Shown one piece after another: positions 13,922 through 15,220 of a DNA stretch of 15,220 bases. A program made the translations under genes and the position numbers. Below the pieces are notes generated by a model, which had not been told where the DNA came from, ran no database searches, and saw only the letters and a program-made list of their open reading frames with translations. The number at the start of each line of letters is the position of its first letter. Position 1 is the stretch's first letter. Where the stretch lies: contig JBJMJY010000055.1 in assembly GCA_045806105.1 (NCBI GenBank), positions 1-15,220 on the forward strand. The letters are read 5' to 3'. The stretch comes from AC-32 sp045806105 (GTDB taxonomy: Bacteria; Actinomycetota; Thermoleophilia; Gaiellales; Gaiellaceae).

Positions 13922-14883
13922 GCGAACAGCCCCGCGAGGTCGGACCGTTCCCGCGGCGTGAGCTCGAGCTCGCTGGCGGCCAGCGCGGACGCCAGCTGCT
14001 CGGGGCGGCGAGGCCCGACCACGACGGCCGTGACCTGCGGCTGGCCGAGCACCCACACGATCGCCAGGGTGGCCGGCTCGACACCGCGTGCAGCCGCTTC
14101 GGCGGCGAACTCCTCCAGGCCGTCGAAGATGCCGTCGTTCACGAGGTCGTCGTAGGGGTCGGGGCGCAGCGTCATCCGCGAGCCGGAAGGGTACGCCTCC
14201 CCACGCCGGTACTTGCCGGTCAGCCAACCCCCCGCGAGCGGGCTGAACGGCGTGAAACCGAGGCCTTCGCGTTCGCAGATCGGCAGAACGTCCTGCTCGG
14301 CGCCGCGCCGGAGCAGGCTGTACTCGTTTTGAACCCACGCGAAGCGCGCGAGCCCGAGCCGGTCGCTCGTCTCGAGTGCCTCCTCCAGCTGCGGTCCGTC
14401 GAGGTTGCTCGCGCCGATCGCCCCCACCTTCCCCGCCTGGACGAGCTCGTCGAGGGCGGCCAGGGTCTCCGCGATCGGCGTCTCCTCATCTGGCTCGTGG
14501 GTCAGGTACAGGTCGGTCCGCTCCGCCTGGAGCCTGGCGAGGCTGCCCTCGAGCTCGCGCAGGATCCGCTCACGGGAGAGACCGCGGTCGGACGGGTCGC
14601 CGCTCACCGACCAGAAGACCTTCGTGCTCAGCACGACCGGCACGCCTCGGTCGCTGCGCCAGTCCCCGATCCAGCTCTCGCTCCGCCCGCCGCCATAGGA
14701 CGCCGCCGTGTCGAAGACGTTGATGCCTGCCCCCCACGCGGCGTCCATCAGCGCGAACGCCTCCTCACGGCTCTCGCCCTGGCCGAAGAGCTCCGGCGCC
14801 GAGCCGATTCCGCCGAAGTTGCCGCAGCCGAGCACGATCCGCGAGACCTCGAGACCTGTTCGTCCGAGCGGCCGGCGCTCCAC
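13918..14883 (-). CDS. Aldo/keto reductase
   Basis: A 321-residue NADPH-dependent oxidoreductase of the AKR superfamily, first gene of the operon. The start MERRPLGRTGLEVSRIVLGCGNFGG is typical of the YajO/GerE-like AKR branch. The catalytic tetrad is present: Asp and Tyr in FDTAASYGGG, Lys in LSTKVF, and His in LYLTHEPD. NQ/SPLAGGWLTGKY and the C-terminal VVVGPRRPEQL (cofactor-binding) complete the barrel. GTG 14883 is preceded, 6 nt away, by TAGGGT, so the operon mRNA is probably leaderless. The substrate is unknown; it may reduce an aldehyde from the neighbouring pathway. Confidence 0.92.
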   Translation of the reverse strand: MERRPLGRTGLEVSRIVLGCGNFGGIGSAPELFGQGESREEAFALMDAAWGAGINVFDTAASYGGGRSESWIGDWRSDRGVPVVLSTKVFWSVSGDPSDRGLSRERILRELEGSLARLQAERTDLYLTHEPDEETPIAETLAALDELVQAGKVGAIGASNLDGPQLEEALETSDRLGLARFAWVQNEYSLLRRGAEQDVLPICEREGLGFTPFSPLAGGWLTGKYRRGEAYPSGSRMTLRPDPYDDLVNDGIFDGLEEFAAEAAARGVEPATLAIVWVLGQPQVTAVVVGPRRPEQLASALAASELELTPRERSDLAGLFA

Positions 14884-14889
14884 CGGAAG

Positions 14890-14914
14890 ACCCTACTTCC
14901 CACCCGACTATGCT
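14890..14914. promoter_or_regulatory. Divergent leaderless promoters between the AKR operon and kynA
   Basis: Within the 37-bp gap, TAGGGT on the minus strand (14895-14890) is 6 nt from GTG 14883, and TATGCT on the plus strand (14909-14914) is 6 nt from GTG 14921. No ribosome-binding site precedes either start. Each polymerase footprint would cover the other -10, so the two units may compete or be controlled together. Confidence 0.55.
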
Positions 14915-14920
14915 CAGCGC

Positions 14921-15220
14921 GTGAAGCCGGATGCCGAGGACTTCAGCCAGCCAATCCTGGCCGGCGCAGGCGCCAGCGACTACGAGCGCTACCTGCGCAC
15001 CGACGAGCTGCTCGCCCTGCAGAAGCGCCCCCAGGAACAGGTCCACCGGGACGAGCTGCTCTTCCAGACCGTCCACCAAGCCTCCGAGCTCTGGCTGCAG
15101 CTCGCCTGGAGCGAGGCCGAGCAGGCAACCCGGCTGCTCGAGCGGGGCGAGCTGGCAGCGGCCGAGCGGCTGCTGCGCCGGGCGCTGCTCTGCCTCGACT
15201 ACGTGATCGCCCAGCTGGAG
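14921..15220 (+). CDS. kynA: Tryptophan 2,3-dioxygenase, N-terminal part
   Basis: The first 100 residues are in the window; the frame runs off the edge. DYERYLRTDELLALQKRP, then HRDELLFQTVHQASELWLQL, is the characteristic N-terminal region of the heme enzyme tryptophan 2,3-dioxygenase. His52 corresponds to the distal-pocket His and Phe48 to the neighbouring pocket residue. The enzyme opens the indole ring of L-tryptophan to N-formylkynurenine, the first step of the kynurenine pathway. GTG 14921 is chosen because TATGCT lies exactly 6 nt upstream and the family alignment starts shortly after. The heme-ligating His is beyond the window. Confidence 0.93.
   Translation, partial: MKPDAEDFSQPILAGAGASDYERYLRTDELLALQKRPQEQVHRDELLFQTVHQASELWLQLAWSEAEQATRLLERGELAAAERLLRRALLCLDYVIAQLE

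Noticed and set aside
13918..14338. N-terminal extension of the cyclodeaminase-family gene into the aldo/keto reductase
   Set aside because: Family alignment starts at SELLVLAYDDV; GTG 13921 with GTGA overlap fits, and upstream codons are shadow of the reductase.

Overview
The window reads as chromosomal DNA of a high-GC actinobacterium. Dense short-spaced genes, GTG/TTG starts, no encoded CCA on the tRNAs, and several genes with a -10 box exactly 6 nt before a GTG start (leaderless pattern) all fit Actinomycetota. The gene content resembles the Thermoleophilia, but that placement is from general impression and no marker gene here settles it.

Left part (1-4750): the 3' end of a divergent FtsH-type AAA+/M41 metalloprotease with two extra insertions in its ATPase domain. 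It is followed, with a 16-nt overlap, by a membrane-anchored protein of unknown function. Next come a small PD-(D/E)XK nuclease-like ORF, a convergent orphan MshEN (GspE N-terminal) protein, a divergent membrane-anchored DM13-domain protein, and a dienelactone-hydrolase-family gene whose N-terminus looks damaged by a 4-nt tandem duplication.

Middle (4800-7940): a secreted virginiamycin-B-lyase-like beta-propeller gene broken by one missing base. A tRNA cluster follows (Val-UAC, Glu-UUC, Lys-UUU), interleaved with an MmcQ/YjbR-family gene whose stop codon lies inside tRNA-Val, a six-helix membrane protein, and an SRPBCC-family protein. A 12-bp palindrome between the SRPBCC gene and tRNA-Lys carries overlapping, back-to-back -10 elements.

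Right-middle (7863-11972): tRNA-Lys and a second copy of its 3' half bracket about 4 kb. This is the layout of a tRNA-integrated genomic island (attL/attR). The only gene inside is a very large class III nucleotide cyclase / AAA ATPase / TPR signalling protein with a double zinc ribbon at its N-terminus. No integrase remains.

Right part (11997-15220): a tightly coupled minus-strand operon with 4-nt overlaps encodes an aldo/keto reductase, an ornithine-cyclodeaminase/mu-crystallin-family enzyme and a PLP-dependent threonine-dehydratase-family enzyme. Divergent from it across 37 bp is the start of tryptophan 2,3-dioxygenase (kynA). The dehydratase plus cyclodeaminase pair recalls EutB/EutC (ectoine catabolism) and BhcB/BhcD (beta-hydroxyaspartate cycle), but neither assignment is proven here.
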